The notes under the pieces: generated by a model | What the model was told of the DNA's origin: nothing | Database searches by the model: none | Seen by the model: only the letters and a program-made list of their open reading frames with translations | Shown: piece after piece, positions 18,751 to 28,297 of the stretch | Numbering within the stretch: position 1 is the stretch's first letter | How the letters are laid out: every line of letters starts with the position of its first letter | Program-made: the position numbers and the translations under genes | Assembly (NCBI RefSeq): GCF_001908275.1 | Contig: NZ_CP018620.1 | Coordinates: 6,200,001 to 6,264,000, forward strand | DNA from: Paenibacillus xylanexedens | Lineage (GTDB): Bacteria; Bacillota; Bacilli; Paenibacillales; Paenibacillaceae | Length of the DNA stretch: 64,000 bases | Direction: 5' to 3'

Positions 18751-20049
18751 TTACAAAACTCCATGCAACACAAAGTTGGCTAAAAAGAGGATGGAAATGC
18801 CATACATGACCACAGGCACCTGTTTACCTTGACCTGCTGCCAGCTTCGCTAAGGGATAGGCAATAAATCCAAACGCCATACCGTCCACGATGCTATATGT
18901 AAATGGAATCATGACCATGATCAGAAATGCCGGGAATGCCTCTGTGAAGTCACCAAAATCCATATCCTTCACACCTTGCACCATCAGCCCACCAATAATG
19001 ATCAAAATGGGTGCAATCGCACTGTCCGGAATGTAACCGAGTAGCGGGATGAAGAAAAAAGTAGCCCCGAATAACACAGCTGTAACGAGCGGAGTTAAAC
19101 CTGTGCGACCGCCTGCCGCAATTCCGGCTGTAGTCTCTGCTGCAGCAACTGGAGGACTGCTTCCGAATATGCCTGCCAACACGGTACTAATGGATAGTGC
19201 GCGCAAACTTCCTTTGAACCGCTCTGGACGACCAATCATCTGTGTCTGAGCCGTAATTAATCCGATATTTTCGAACACCACAATCAGCAGTAGCAAAAAT
19301 ACCGCGATCCAGAATGCGACATCAGCCAGTTTCATCAAAGATAATTCGCCAAACAAGCCGCCGTATTGACGCAGCGCATCCATAGCTGATACGGACTCAC
19401 CCGGGTTCACTGCACCAAGTACATAGGCAAGGCCTGTCCCGACCAGAATACTGATCAGAAGTCCACCCTGTACGTTACGTATAAATAAAATCAAGGCAAG
19501 CACCAGCGTAACGCAGGCTGTAATGACATTGGGATCATTGAAATGCCCAATCGCAACAAACGTGGTCTGATGTGCGATAACGATTCCACTTTTTTGCAAA
19601 CCGATAAATGTCAGAAACAAACCAATCCCGACCGTAATGCCATGCTGCAGATTTTTCGGGATTGCTTCGCTGATCATTTTGTATAGTGACGTAAACGCAA
19701 CAATGGCAAACAGTATACCTGTAACGGTTACAACAGCCAGCGCTTCTTGCCAGCTTAATTTCATGGAATGTACAAGTGTATACGTGAAAAATGCATTAAT
19801 CCCCATTCCGGGTACCACGATAATCGGTGATTTTCCGCCAAATGCCATGAGCAAACATCCTGCAATGGACGTCAGCAGTGTTCCAACCATAGCTGCCTGC
19901 AAAGGCATCCCGGCATCGGAAAGAATTGTAGCATTGACCATAACGATATAGACCACGGCAAAATAGGAAATGGCTCCCGCCACAACTTCCTTCTTCCACT
20001 GGTCTCCTGGCTCCATGCCAAGACGTCTGGTCATCCATCCGTGTTTCAT
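18751..20049 (-). CDS. AzgA/PbuG-type purine permease (NCS2)
   Basis: A 432-residue membrane protein of the AzgA branch of NCS2 transporters, which take up hypoxanthine, guanine or adenine by proton symport. It begins RRLGMEPGDQWKKEVVAGAISYFAVVYIVMVNATILSDAGMP, a segment characteristic of this branch, with GMGINAFFTYTLV, ENIGLITAQTQ and SSPPVAAAETTAGIAAGGRTGLTPLVTAVLF further on. About 12-13 helices are predicted. Members such as PbuG and PbuO often have purine riboswitches; I looked at 20050-20241 and found no purine riboswitch core. The exact base transported cannot be told from sequence. Confidence 0.93.
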   Translation of the reverse strand: MKHGWMTRRLGMEPGDQWKKEVVAGAISYFAVVYIVMVNATILSDAGMPLQAAMVGTLLTSIAGCLLMAFGGKSPIIVVPGMGINAFFTYTLVHSMKLSWQEALAVVTVTGILFAIVAFTSLYKMISEAIPKNLQHGITVGIGLFLTFIGLQKSGIVIAHQTTFVAIGHFNDPNVITACVTLVLALILFIRNVQGGLLISILVGTGLAYVLGAVNPGESVSAMDALRQYGGLFGELSLMKLADVAFWIAVFLLLLIVVFENIGLITAQTQMIGRPERFKGSLRALSISTVLAGIFGSSPPVAAAETTAGIAAGGRTGLTPLVTAVLFGATFFFIPLLGYIPDSAIAPILIIIGGLMVQGVKDMDFGDFTEAFPAFLIMVMIPFTYSIVDGMAFGFIAYPLAKLAAGQGKQVPVVMYGISILFLANFVLHGVL

Positions 20050-20241
20050 TTCGTTCTATTCCCCTCTCTTTAGCCGCAAATTCTTTATGTATGTATCATC
20101 ATTTCGCGCAGCAGTGAATATCATACACGGTTTTGACTTTGAAGTACATGATGTAACTCTGACATTTATCTAGGGATACAGTTCGGCTATCATAGACGAT
20201 TGACGTCCCATCAGCCCCTCTCTTGCGAAGTATGATCACAC

Positions 20242-20277
20242 AAAAAAGCGCAGATGCCTTATCAGCATCCACGCTTC
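20242..20277 (-). terminator. Terminator after tcdA
   Basis: On the minus strand AAGCGTGGATGC-TGATAAG-GCATCTGCGCTT forms a stem of about 12 bp with one mismatch, followed by six T. It ends the unit transcribed from aspS/hisS. Confidence 0.88.
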
Positions 20278-20293
20278 TTCAGTTGGCAGCAAG

Positions 20294-21052
20294 TTACTGC
20301 TGCTCGTTCTCTGCAATTTCTAACAAATCCTTAATCGCAACACTGACCATGATCAGTCCAGCTACCGGAGGCACAAATGAGTTACTCGCAGGTGGCTGTT
20401 TAGCCTTACGAATTTCCGGAGCATTCTCGGGAACGATTTTTTGTGTTACGTCCTCGCGCGGTTTCATCGGCTTTTCAGTCGAGAAGACCACTTTCACACC
20501 TTTTTTGATGCCGTCTTTACGAAGTGTGGTACGCACAACACGGGCAATCGGGTCCATGGTCGTTTTCGAAATATCTGCAACTTGGAATTTCGTAGGGTCC
20601 ATTTTATTCGCCGCACCCATGCTGGAAATCATCGGAATTTTACGTTTCAGGCACTCTTTAATGAGATGGATTTTGTAGATAATCGTGTCGGATGCATCCA
20701 GCACATAATCCAGTTCATATTTGAACAATTCCTCATACGTTTCTTCCGTGTAAAACATATTCAGGGCAATCGCATCACATTCCGGATTGATCAGTTTCAC
20801 ACGTTCCACCATCAGGTCCGCTTTCTTCTGCCCTACTGTCGTGGTCAGAGCATGAATCTGGCGGTTAATGTTGGTGATGTCCACTACGTCTTTATCAATC
20901 AGGATGATGCGCCCAACGCCGCTACGGGCAAGAGCTTCTACAGCAATTCCACCTACGCCGCCAATACCGAGCACAGCGACTGTACTATTCTTCAATGTGT
21001 CCAGACCTTCAGGTCCGATCGCAAGTTCTGTCCTTGAAAATTGATGGAGCAT
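20294..21052 (-). CDS. tcdA: tRNA threonylcarbamoyladenosine dehydratase TcdA
   Basis: An E1-like ThiF-family enzyme that uses ATP to cyclise t6A37 of tRNA to ct6A. The 252 residues have the nucleotide-binding GIGGVGGIAVE (from about residue 29), the INRQIHA segment and the DASDTIIYKIHLIKECLKR region of the YgdL/CsdL group, and the partner-binding C-terminal half. The B. subtilis relative yrvM also follows aspS. The ATG at 21052 is 13 bases after AAAGGAGG. It starts 18 bases after aspS stops, so they are almost certainly co-transcribed. Both act on tRNA. Confidence 0.93.
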   Translation of the reverse strand: MLHQFSRTELAIGPEGLDTLKNSTVAVLGIGGVGGIAVEALARSGVGRIILIDKDVVDITNINRQIHALTTTVGQKKADLMVERVKLINPECDAIALNMFYTEETYEELFKYELDYVLDASDTIIYKIHLIKECLKRKIPMISSMGAANKMDPTKFQVADISKTTMDPIARVVRTTLRKDGIKKGVKVVFSTEKPMKPREDVTQKIVPENAPEIRKAKQPPASNSFVPPVAGLIMVSVAIKDLLEIAENEQQ

Positions 21053-21070
21053 TGAGAATCGATGCCTCCT

Positions 21071-22849
21071 TTATTTCTTTTCCGCTACCGGTTTACGGGC
21101 TACGCGGATGTGAAGTTGTTCCAATTGTGAGTCATCTACTTCGGAAGGTGCATTCATGAGCAGATCCGTTGCACTTGCCGTTTTCGGGAAGGCAATCGTT
21201 TCACGCAGATTCGTGCGGCCCGCCAGCAACATCACCAAACGGTCCAGACCAAAGGCAATACCACCATGCGGTGGAGTTCCATATTCGAATGCTTCCAACA
21301 GATAGCCGAATTTCTCATTCGCTACTTCTGTAGAAAGTCCAAGGGCAGCAAACATTTTCTCCTGAACATCACGTTTATAGATACGCATCGAACCGCCACC
21401 TACTTCATAACCATTGAGAACAAGGTCATAGGCTTGAGCACGGATTGCACCCGGATCAGTGTCGAACAGATGTACATCTTCGTCTTTTGGACGTGTGAAC
21501 GGATGGTGTTCTGCCACATAACGTTTCGCATCTTCATCGTATCCGAGGAGTGGGAAGTCCACAACCCAAGCAAATTTGAATTTGCTGTCATCGATCAGAC
21601 CGAGTTGACGGCCGATTTTCAGACGCAAAGCGCCCAGAACGTCAGCAACCACTTTTTTCGTGTCCGCGGAGAAGAGCAGCAAGTCGCCATCTTCAGCACC
21701 TGTACGTTCTTTGACAGCTTCGATTTCTTCAGGCGTGAAGAACTTCACGATTGGCCCTTTGAACTCGCCGTCTTTTACTTGAATCCAAGCCAGACCTTTC
21801 GCACCGTAACGTGCAGCAAATGGTCCGAGATCATCGATCTCTTTACGACTCCATGTGCCACAGCCTTTAGCGTTCAGCACTTTCACTTCTCCACCTTTTT
21901 CGATGACAGAAGCAAATACTTTCACACCGCTGTTCGCTACGATATCGTTCATTTCAACCAGTTCCATACCAAAGCGCAGATCTGGTTTGTCTGAACCGTA
22001 TTTACCCATTGCATCTGCATACGTAATCCGTTGGAAAGGTAGTTCCAGCTCAATACCTTTGGTTTCACGCAGCAATTTGGCCATCAGTTCTTCCATCATT
22101 GGCAGCAGATCATCCTGTTGCAAGAAAGAAGTCTCGATGTCGACTTGAGTGAATTCTGGTTGACGGTCTGCACGCAGATCCTCATCCCGGAAACAGCGAG
22201 CGATCTGATAATAACGCTCAACGCCACCCACCATCAGCAACTGTTTGTAGATTTGTGGGGATTGTGGCAAGGCGAAGAATTCACCTTCATGCACACGGCT
22301 CGGTACGAGATAATCACGCGCACCTTCCGGGGAGCTCTTAGTCAGGATCGGTGTTTCCACTTCAACGAACTCTTCTCCATCCAGGTAGTCCCGGAACACT
22401 TTGGATGCTTTGGAACGCAGTTTCAGTGTTTCGAACATTTCCGGACGACGCAGGTCCAGGTAACGATATTTCAAACGAAGGGATTCATCAACTTCGACAC
22501 CATCTTCAATGAAGAATGGAGGTGTTTTGGCTGCATTGAGCACTTCGATTTCTGTGATTTGAACTTCAATTTCGCCAGTAGGCAGGTTTTTGTTAACTGT
22601 TTCAGCATCACGTTTAACGACTTTACCCGTTACAGCGATAACATACTCGCTACGTACGCGATCTGCGATTTGCAGAGCTTCACCGGAGTAAGCCGGGTTA
22701 AAGACAACTTGTACAATCCCGCTGCGATCACGCAGGTCGATGAAGAGTACGCCCCCCAAGTCACGACGGGTCTGAACCCAACCGTTCAATGTTACTGTTT
22801 CACCGATGTGTGCGGGTGTTAATGCGCCGCAATGATGACTTCTTTTCAT
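21071..22849 (-). CDS. aspS: Aspartyl-tRNA synthetase
   Basis: Class IIb synthetase. The 592 residues comprise an N-terminal OB fold for the anticodon ([32 protein letters not shown]), motif 2 ([24 protein letters not shown]), the bacterial-type insertion domain (about 290-420), and motif 3 ([13 protein letters not shown]). The insertion domain fits bacterial AspRS. I chose the ATG at 22849 because GAGGAG is seven bases before it and the product starts MKRSHHCG as usual; the ATG at 22864 falls before that site. It follows hisS after a 213-bp gap, and tcdA follows it. Specificity for Asp alone or Asp/Asn is not decided here. Confidence 0.97.
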   Translation of the reverse strand: MKRSHHCGALTPAHIGETVTLNGWVQTRRDLGGVLFIDLRDRSGIVQVVFNPAYSGEALQIADRVRSEYVIAVTGKVVKRDAETVNKNLPTGEIEVQITEIEVLNAAKTPPFFIEDGVEVDESLRLKYRYLDLRRPEMFETLKLRSKASKVFRDYLDGEEFVEVETPILTKSSPEGARDYLVPSRVHEGEFFALPQSPQIYKQLLMVGGVERYYQIARCFRDEDLRADRQPEFTQVDIETSFLQQDDLLPMMEELMAKLLRETKGIELELPFQRITYADAMGKYGSDKPDLRFGMELVEMNDIVANSGVKVFASVIEKGGEVKVLNAKGCGTWSRKEIDDLGPFAARYGAKGLAWIQVKDGEFKGPIVKFFTPEEIEAVKERTGAEDGDLLLFSADTKKVVADVLGALRLKIGRQLGLIDDSKFKFAWVVDFPLLGYDEDAKRYVAEHHPFTRPKDEDVHLFDTDPGAIRAQAYDLVLNGYEVGGGSMRIYKRDVQEKMFAALGLSTEVANEKFGYLLEAFEYGTPPHGGIAFGLDRLVMLLAGRTNLRETIAFPKTASATDLLMNAPSEVDDSQLEQLHIRVARKPVAEKK

Positions 22850-23062
22850 AACCAAACTCCTCATTATGTGAATTTCCGTTCTGTATGGGCAGTTAGTGCC
22901 TGCTCTTCAACAGTCCGGTTACGTGTAGATCATGTATTCGAAAAGGCATGTTACCTCTGGCTCGCCAACTTCCGCTTAATTGGAAACGTCGGTGAACCTC
23001 ATTACTTTTGCCGGATCAATTGTTTTACTTGAATGTTTAAGATTTAATGTAACACCTCATGC

Positions 23063-24316
23063 TTATTTACCTTCGCGAATTGCCGCTACCAGATCATCAA
23101 GCTTCACGGTTTGTTGCTCACCCGTATCCATCGACTTGAGGGCGATCTCACCACGCTCCAGCTCGTCATCACCAAGGATGGCAGTGTAGCGGGATTTGAA
23201 ACGGTCAGCTGATTTCATCTGTGCTTTCATCTTGCGGCCCAGATAATCACGTTCCCCAGACAGTCCAGACTGACGAAGTTTGAACAACAGACGGTTCACT
23301 TCACGATCAGCAGCCTCTCCCAGAGCAACAAAGTATACATCCAGTGGAGCCAGCGTAGTAACCTCAATGTTTTGGTGCTCCAGAATCAGTTGAATACGCT
23401 CCAGACCAATACCGAAGCCGATGCCCGGCTGATCAGGTCCGCCAATATCTCCAACCAGACCATTGTACCGACCACCGCCGCCAACCGTATCTATTGCTCC
23501 AATACCTTGGGCTTTTAATTCAAACGCAGTTAGCGTGTAATAATCCAAGCCCCGTACCAGACGATTGTTCACAGCATAATCTACTCCGAAATCATCCAGG
23601 TATGCCTGCAGCTTGGCAAAGTGATTCAAAGACTCTTCATCCAGGCTATCCAGTATAGATGGTGCCCCAACGAATTTGTCCTGATCGACCTTACAGTCGA
23701 GTACACGCAGCGGATTACGCTCCATGCGGGACTGGCAGTCCTTGCACAGGCTGTCCTTCATCGGTCTGAGGAACCCAAGTAACGTCTCCCGGTATTCTGC
23801 ACGGCTGGTTGAGTTACCAACGGAGTTGATCTCCACTTTGACATCCTTCAAGCCGAGCTCGACGCACAACTGGTAACCTAGTGCGATTACTTCCGCATCA
23901 ATTGCCGGGTCCAGCGCACCGATGGCTTCTACACCAAACTGGTGAAATTGACGCTGACGGCCTGCCTGCGGACGCTCATACCGGAACATCGGACCGATGT
24001 AATAGAGCTTGCTCACATCCGGTTCACCGTAGATTTTATTCTCCACATACGCACGGACAACACCTGCTGTTCCCTCTGGACGAAGAGTCATGCTGCGATT
24101 GCCTTTGTCATCAAAGGTATACATTTCTTTCTCAACGATATCGGTAGTCTCTCCTACACCGCGTACAAATAAAGAAGTCTGTTCGAAGATCGGTGTACGA
24201 ATCTCACGGTAATTAAACCGTCGACACAGATCTCGTGCTTTTTCTTCTACGTACTGCCATTTCTCGACAACTCCAGGCAGTAAGTCCTGCGTTCCAGTCG
24301 GTTTTTGAAAAGCCAT
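23063..24316 (-). CDS. hisS: Histidyl-tRNA synthetase
   Basis: Class II synthetase charging tRNA-His. The 417 residues begin [20 protein letters not shown], have motif 2 in [29 protein letters not shown], the histidine A motif ([19 protein letters not shown]) and the signature [11 protein letters not shown], and end in a C-terminal anticodon-binding domain (about 325-417). The ATG at 24316 follows GGAGGGATC. A T-box leader 255 bases upstream with its own promoter points to control by uncharged tRNA. It heads the hisS-aspS-tcdA unit. Confidence 0.97.
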   Translation of the reverse strand: MAFQKPTGTQDLLPGVVEKWQYVEEKARDLCRRFNYREIRTPIFEQTSLFVRGVGETTDIVEKEMYTFDDKGNRSMTLRPEGTAGVVRAYVENKIYGEPDVSKLYYIGPMFRYERPQAGRQRQFHQFGVEAIGALDPAIDAEVIALGYQLCVELGLKDVKVEINSVGNSTSRAEYRETLLGFLRPMKDSLCKDCQSRMERNPLRVLDCKVDQDKFVGAPSILDSLDEESLNHFAKLQAYLDDFGVDYAVNNRLVRGLDYYTLTAFELKAQGIGAIDTVGGGGRYNGLVGDIGGPDQPGIGFGIGLERIQLILEHQNIEVTTLAPLDVYFVALGEAADREVNRLLFKLRQSGLSGERDYLGRKMKAQMKSADRFKSRYTAILGDDELERGEIALKSMDTGEQQTVKLDDLVAAIREGK

Positions 24317-24571
24317 CTTGATCCCTCCAGCATTGATTTTTTTCTCTAAAAGTTAAAAAATTCTACACGTGATCACTGCGCGGGCAGAACAACCTTACAA
24401 TCGCTGTTATCCCCAGATTTTTTGAATTAATTTTATAATGTGAAAATCTGGTGATAGCATATGCTTCCGATGCAGCTTTCTTTCAGAAAGCCTTTAGGCG
24501 AACGCTTCGCTTCTACAGCTTGGTTCTACAATCTCCGTTTTCGTGTATTTCTTTTAAATCAACTTATATAA
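24317..24571 (-). other. Long spacer between the T-box terminator and hisS
   Basis: 255 bp without a gene. It contains a perfect 9-bp inverted repeat (CCAGATTTT at about 24412 and AAAATCTGG at about 24442-24450) and a 10-bp palindrome AGCATATGCT (24457-24466 region). TATAAA on the minus strand near 24433 could be part of a second promoter, but I find no good -35. Confidence 0.4.
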
Positions 24572-24925
24572 CAAAAAAATCCCTCGCCCTGTCGCTGTGT
24601 ATACAGCAAACAAAGGGACGAGAGATTGTGTAATATACATTCACCCGTGGTACCACCCACATTCCGGAAACCTGACACTTTAGCCGTTCAGGCGATCTCT
24701 GATGATTCAGGTTTGCCCAAGGCATTCTGATCAAGCAGATATTCCGCTCTACGTGTAACGCACGTCCTGCGCAGGCCAGCTACTGGTCAACAGATCATAT
24801 CTGCTGTGTTCGCCGTCTGTTCTCGGGGAAGTCATTCGTCCGCTCATCAAGAGAATCCTTACAGCCTGGGGATTCCTCTCTGGTCATGTGGGCACGGAGT
24901 ACTTGGTCCCGTCATCAAATCAGTA
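24572..24925 (-). promoter_or_regulatory. T-box riboswitch leader of the hisS-aspS operon
   Basis: On the minus strand the T-box sequence GGGTGGTACCACG lies at about 24645-24657, followed by a terminator CTCGTCCCTTTG ... CAGGGCGAGGG with seven T around 24575-24625. The upstream leader (to about 24925) is rich in potential stems. It precedes hisS, so tRNA-His is the expected ligand, though control by tRNA-Asp is also possible since aspS is in the unit; I could not place the specifier with certainty. Confidence 0.92.
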
Positions 24926-24977
24926 ATATAGTTCAAAAATCGACTTGTATTGACTATAGTCAACGTATTATTTTCTG

Positions 24978-25006
24978 ATTGTAATGAACCGCAGTGCTAA
25001 AGTCAA
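24978..25006 (-). promoter_or_regulatory. Sigma-A promoter for the hisS T-box leader
   Basis: On the minus strand TTGACT (25001-25006) and TACAAT (24978-24983) are separated by exactly 17 bp, upstream of the T-box leader. A perfect 14-bp palindrome TTGACTATAGTCAA (24950-24963) lies just downstream near the expected start point. Confidence 0.7.
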
Positions 25007-25085
25007 GGGTTAACACGAAAAGATAGCTCTAAAAAAATTTTGCTAACACACTGCACCGGGTGGGGGAGTGACAGAAATCACGGAT

Positions 25086-25125
25086 AATAGAAGCTGGATT
25101 CATCATATGAATTCCAACTTCTATT
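25086..25125 (-). terminator. Strong hairpin after the SEC-C gene, weak U-run
   Basis: AATAGAAGTTGGAATTCAT pairs with ATGAATCCAGCTTCTATT across a three-base loop with one mismatch. It follows the stop codon at 25140 closely but lacks a proper T-run, so it is a probable 3' stabilising hairpin or inefficient terminator. Confidence 0.5.
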
Positions 25126-25139
25126 CGCTTCTTATTCCT

Positions 25140-26408
25140 CTATTGTTGCAGCATCCACTTCAACAGATCCGGCGCGCTCGCCCATAAACGGGAATGCATA
25201 ATGACATATTCAATCGCTTCGTCGGAGTCGCCCATGCCGACAAAGTCAGGGAGGTTATGAGGCAGCCGTTTCAAACCCAACAGGTAATCAGGCACATGTT
25301 TGTTCACACCCCGGGCTACACGGTACAGCATTTTGAGCTGGGAGGTGATTCCGTTTTTCTTATACTCCAGAATGATCTTGTCATAGGCAAAGGCCGTTGC
25401 GGTGTCACCTCTTCCATACTCCTCCAGCAATTGCTCTGCCTGTTCCAATTGGTTGCTGTACAAATACACAGCAGCGAGCAGGTAACGTGCTCCGGTATTG
25501 TCTTCCGTATTAAGCTCCAGCATATGCTCCAGAATCTGTGCTGCTTCTTTCGTATCTCCGCCAAACCAGCAGGATTCGGCATAACTTTTGCATATCCGGA
25601 TATAGGGACGAGTCTCATGAAGCCCCCAGAAGTCCCCTTTGTTCTCCTCAAAGAACAGTTCGCCCAGTTCACGTTTGCCAGCAGCGATTCCTTCCTTGAG
25701 GTAAGATCGCGCATCATTCTCATTGTCCGATTCCTCAGCTAGAATAAGATACGCATCAGAGCTGTCAGGATACATCTCAATCGCTGTTTCCGCCAGATGT
25801 ACTCTCCGTTTGGAAGAGCTCGCTTCCCTCGCCTTAGACAGCAGAGCCTGTGCTTTGTCTCTCGATGTGCCTGGACCGTTCAGCATCAATAGCTCGTCCG
25901 TTTCACCGCCCATGCCGTATTCTTCGATGTAACTATTCATCTCCTTAACCTTCCGGGAGATCGTGCCTGTCGTTACCTCATATTTATCAGCCAGCTCAGC
26001 CTTTGTGACATTGAAGCCGTATTCCTCGGACAGCAAAAACTCAATTGCAGCAGAGAACGAGCCTGTCTTCTTCACAGTAGGGCGGGTCTGACGGGAGTAG
26101 CCGTTCCATAACACTAGAGCTTCCAAAATTACCTCTGGCTCATATTGGTTGCTCATGTTCTCAATAGTCTGCAGGGCTAGCTGTTCGTGAGCCGGGTGCT
26201 CCCATCTCAAATCGCTTGCCACCATCTTTTTCAGCTTGGTCAAGGTCAGTTTGCTCTCAGGCTGAATGGAGGCTTCCCGGACCGGTTTCTCCGTTGATAT
26301 TATCCCCAGTATGGATTCTACTGCAGAGGACTCCTTGTTCAGACAACATTTCTTATATTTTTTCCCACTACCACATGGGCATACATCATTTCTTCCAACC
26401 TTACTCAA
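25140..26408 (-). CDS. SEC-C zinc-binding protein with HTH and TPR-like region
   Basis: A 422-residue cytoplasmic protein. The SEC-C motif is at the very N-terminus: [19 protein letters not shown], with C-x-C-x8-C-C zinc ligands. A helix-turn-helix-like segment follows at about residue 140-165 ([23 protein letters not shown]), then helical repeats resembling TPRs (about 180-380). The TTG at 26408 is preceded by AAGGGGG eight bases away and puts SEC-C at the start; the ATG at 26447 has only a weak site and is the alternative. SEC-C motifs occur in SecA and many uncharacterised regulators. Function unknown. Confidence 0.8.
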   Translation of the reverse strand: MSKVGRNDVCPCGSGKKYKKCCLNKESSAVESILGIISTEKPVREASIQPESKLTLTKLKKMVASDLRWEHPAHEQLALQTIENMSNQYEPEVILEALVLWNGYSRQTRPTVKKTGSFSAAIEFLLSEEYGFNVTKAELADKYEVTTGTISRKVKEMNSYIEEYGMGGETDELLMLNGPGTSRDKAQALLSKAREASSSKRRVHLAETAIEMYPDSSDAYLILAEESDNENDARSYLKEGIAAGKRELGELFFEENKGDFWGLHETRPYIRICKSYAESCWFGGDTKEAAQILEHMLELNTEDNTGARYLLAAVYLYSNQLEQAEQLLEEYGRGDTATAFAYDKIILEYKKNGITSQLKMLYRVARGVNKHVPDYLLGLKRLPHNLPDFVGMGDSDEAIEYVIMHSRLWASAPDLLKWMLQQ

Positions 26409-26722
26409 AACTAATTCCCCCTTAAATCTGTCTCTAGCCATTCGCATGAGAACTCTGTTGCTTTAGCATTGTAGGTGTCATTTCTCAAACGAGGCATTCT
26501 ATATAACTTTCAAATTCCATCGATCAAGCAGAAACGGCTGTCCCGTACTTATATAAAAAAAGTGGGGCCGTTTCAGCGAGTATATGTTCATCTGGAATAT
26601 GACGGATCACTCTGGCGATGAATTCCTACAATTCGCTGTAGAATATATAAACCCATCTCTCTATTCTAGCAAAAATTGAATAAAGGGGTAAGCTCTGCCC
26701 AAAACATACATATTCTCAGCTC

Positions 26723-26754
26723 AAAAAAAATAGCCTGCACACGGTGTGCAGGCT
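26723..26754 (-). terminator. Free-standing perfect terminator hairpin
   Basis: AGCCTGCACAC and GTGTGCAGGCT are perfect 11-bp arms around one base, followed on the minus strand by eight T. No recognised gene ends just before it; the next gene upstream on this strand (26957-27403) already has its own terminator. Confidence 0.75.
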
Positions 26755-26823
26755 CAAAGGATATATAAAAAAAGGGGGTCATGTATGTTATTATAAGCCC
26801 ACTATGTTAAAGGCTTATGTATC

Positions 26824-26842
26824 TAATATTACAGTAATATTA
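26824..26842. repeat. Perfect 19-bp palindrome TAATATTAC-A-GTAATATTA
   Basis: Nine-base arms match exactly around a central A. It lies between two terminators in the gene-free stretch. AT-rich palindromes of this size are typical of repressor operators, but I cannot link it to a protein. Confidence 0.6.
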
Positions 26843-26890
26843 CAAAAATGATAGCGCTTTATAAATTAGTTTTTTAATATCCTCCTGATT

Positions 26891-26939
26891 AAAAAGCCCT
26901 TGCACATCACTCGACTGTATGGTCGAGCAGTGCAAGGGC
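26891..26939 (-). terminator. Terminator after the stress-type gene at 26957-27403
   Basis: On the minus strand GCCCTTGCAC ... GTGCAAGGGC-type arms (about 10 bp) enclose an inner GCTCGAC/GTCGAGT stem and are followed by five T. It starts 18 bases after the stop codon. Confidence 0.88.
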
Positions 26940-26956
26940 CAAGAAGTATCTACACG

Positions 26957-27403
26957 TTAATTCAAATCTTCCACATAGGCATGGTTGGAACGAAGCTTAT
27001 GAACAATCTCCTCATAGTCCTCATCCCTTACTTTGGCAGACAGAACATAATGCAGATCATCATAATCGGCCGAAGACACATCTGCAGCATTCAGCATGTC
27101 TCCATCCTCATTCTCTCTGTCACGAGTATCCCGTTCTGCATCACGGTCCACATTGGCTACCACAGGGATCACATTTTCGCTGGCTGGAACACCAGGGGCT
27201 GCACCTACACCCATTGCACCATTGGTACCTACGCCACCTGCTGTATTATAAGGCACCAGTGGCACCATAACACGCGTGTCTCTACCTATCGCACTGTCCA
27301 GTTGACCTACTTCCAAATGCTCTGTACGAAACGTCTGAAGTGAAGTTCTTGCTCCCTCTGCCTCGTCCTCGGTTCGAAAATACGCCTGAATATGTTTTGT
27401 CAT
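26957..27403 (-). CDS. YflT-like stress protein (tentative)
   Basis: A 148-residue soluble protein. The N-terminal half (KHIQAYFRTEDEAEGARTSLQTFRTEHLEVGQL) resembles the alpha/beta half-domain of general stress protein 17M (YflT) in which a strand is followed by an amphipathic helix. A Gly/Ala/Pro-rich linker (about 55-85) separates it from a second similar half (SADYDDLHYVLSAKVRDEDYEEIVHKLRSNHAYVEDL). The ATG at 27403 has AAAGGAGGG nine bases upstream; the longer frame to 27472 lacks one. It neighbours a DJ-1/PfpI gene, another stress-type protein. The family assignment is by pattern only. Confidence 0.65.
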   Translation of the reverse strand: MTKHIQAYFRTEDEAEGARTSLQTFRTEHLEVGQLDSAIGRDTRVMVPLVPYNTAGGVGTNGAMGVGAAPGVPASENVIPVVANVDRDAERDTRDRENEDGDMLNAADVSSADYDDLHYVLSAKVRDEDYEEIVHKLRSNHAYVEDLN

Positions 27404-27523
27404 GTCAAACCCTCCTTTTTCGGAATGAAATGCAACGTGAAGTTTGTAAACGTCACGATGTAACGTAGTCACGATGTAACGTAGTTAAGATACATCAATG
27501 TATGTCAGTTGTACTGGCTGAAG

Positions 27524-28030
27524 TTATATAACTTTTAGCAGTTCACGTACAAACGCTGGCTCATCTTCAGGCGTACGGGATGTAATATAGTTTCCATCCA
27601 CAACGGCCTCATGATCCTTGAACTCTGCTCCTGCGTTTACCATATCATCCTTAAGCGGTGGATAGGATGTAATCGTGCGGCCTTTCAACAGACCGGCACT
27701 AGCCAAAATCTGAGGACCATGGCAGATCGCTGCGATTGGTTTCTTCGCACTGTTGATCTCGGTGACAAACTTCAAGATGTGCGCATCACTTCGCAAATTC
27801 TCAGGGGATGATCCACCAGGAATCACGACCGCATCATAATCTGAAGCGGATGCGTCACCAATCGCCTTATCTGTGGTATAGGAGGCCTTTCCTCCTTTAC
27901 CTTTAAGGGTCTCACCGGCTTTTAATCCGATAATCTCCACTTCATGTCCAGCTTTTTTTACTTCGTCATACGGGACCTGCATCTCCGAATCTTCAAAGTC
28001 ATTCGCCAATAAAAAAGCAACTTTACTCAT
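27524..28030 (-). CDS. DJ-1/PfpI-family protein (general stress protein 18-like)
   Basis: A 168-residue flavodoxin-like protein of the DJ-1/PfpI superfamily: KVAFLLANDFEDSEMQVPYDEVKKAGHEVEIIG at the start, the nucleophile elbow AAICHGPQILASAGLL (Cys at about residue 103, with His following), and TSRTPEDEPAFVRELLK at the end. The Glu of the catalytic set is supplied by FEDSE. Relatives (YraA, YfkM of B. subtilis) act as stress-induced protease or deglycase enzymes. The ATG at 28030 follows AAAGGAG at 10 bases; the longer frame to 28096 has no site. It is upstream of the YflT-like gene, possibly co-transcribed. Confidence 0.88.
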   Translation of the reverse strand: MSKVAFLLANDFEDSEMQVPYDEVKKAGHEVEIIGLKAGETLKGKGGKASYTTDKAIGDASASDYDAVVIPGGSSPENLRSDAHILKFVTEINSAKKPIAAICHGPQILASAGLLKGRTITSYPPLKDDMVNAGAEFKDHEAVVDGNYITSRTPEDEPAFVRELLKVI

Positions 28031-28210
28031 AACGTATGTTCTCCTTTCCGTGTTCGAACTTTCTTTATAAAATCGGGTCTTGCAGTACATTGGCACTTCG
28101 TTGTGCCTCGTTTTGTTATTACCCTCACCAGAGCAATTTATAACAATTCAATTTAATTTCATTTTGTAACGAAGTCGTCAAACGAACACTTAAAAAGTTC
28201 TACTCACGAC

Positions 28211-28248
28211 AAAAAGTCCTGATTCGGGAAGGAATCAGGACTTTTTTT
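28211..28248 (-). terminator. Terminator after the small gene at 28298-28465
   Basis: AAAAAGTCCTGATTC-GGGAAG-GAATCAGGACTTTTTTT: perfect 15-bp arms with T-runs on both sides, so it may act both ways. The nearest upstream gene on the minus strand is the 55-codon gene. Confidence 0.9.
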
Positions 28249-28297
28249 AGAATCTGTATAATCCAAATATCGGATGTTTATATACCTGTGTAAACAT

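Larger units (their letters stand above)
26409..26956. other. Intergenic region with unexplained regulatory elements
   Basis: 548 bp with no convincing gene. It holds an imperfect hairpin (AAACGGC ... GCCGTTT, about 26530-26570), a free-standing terminator (26723-26754), a stem TAAGCC/GGCTTA (about 26795-26818), a 19-bp palindrome (26824-26842), a TGATAGCGCTTTAT sequence partly matching a cre site (about 26848-26862), and a minus-strand AGGAGG without a usable start. The parts suggest a small RNA or very short peptide gene on the minus strand. I cannot define it. Confidence 0.45.

Noticed and set aside
20050..20241. Possible purine riboswitch before the AzgA permease
   Set aside because: I looked for the conserved core on the minus strand and could not find it; only unassigned leader sequence is present.
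21266..21994. 242-codon plus-strand frame within aspS
   Set aside because: Antisense to aspS, which has all its conserved motifs; aromatic-rich composition typical of a shadow frame.
26780..26812. Nine-codon plus-strand peptide after AAAGGGGG
   Set aside because: The ATG is only two bases from the Shine-Dalgarno-like run and the next ATG gives three codons; too short and poorly spaced to call.
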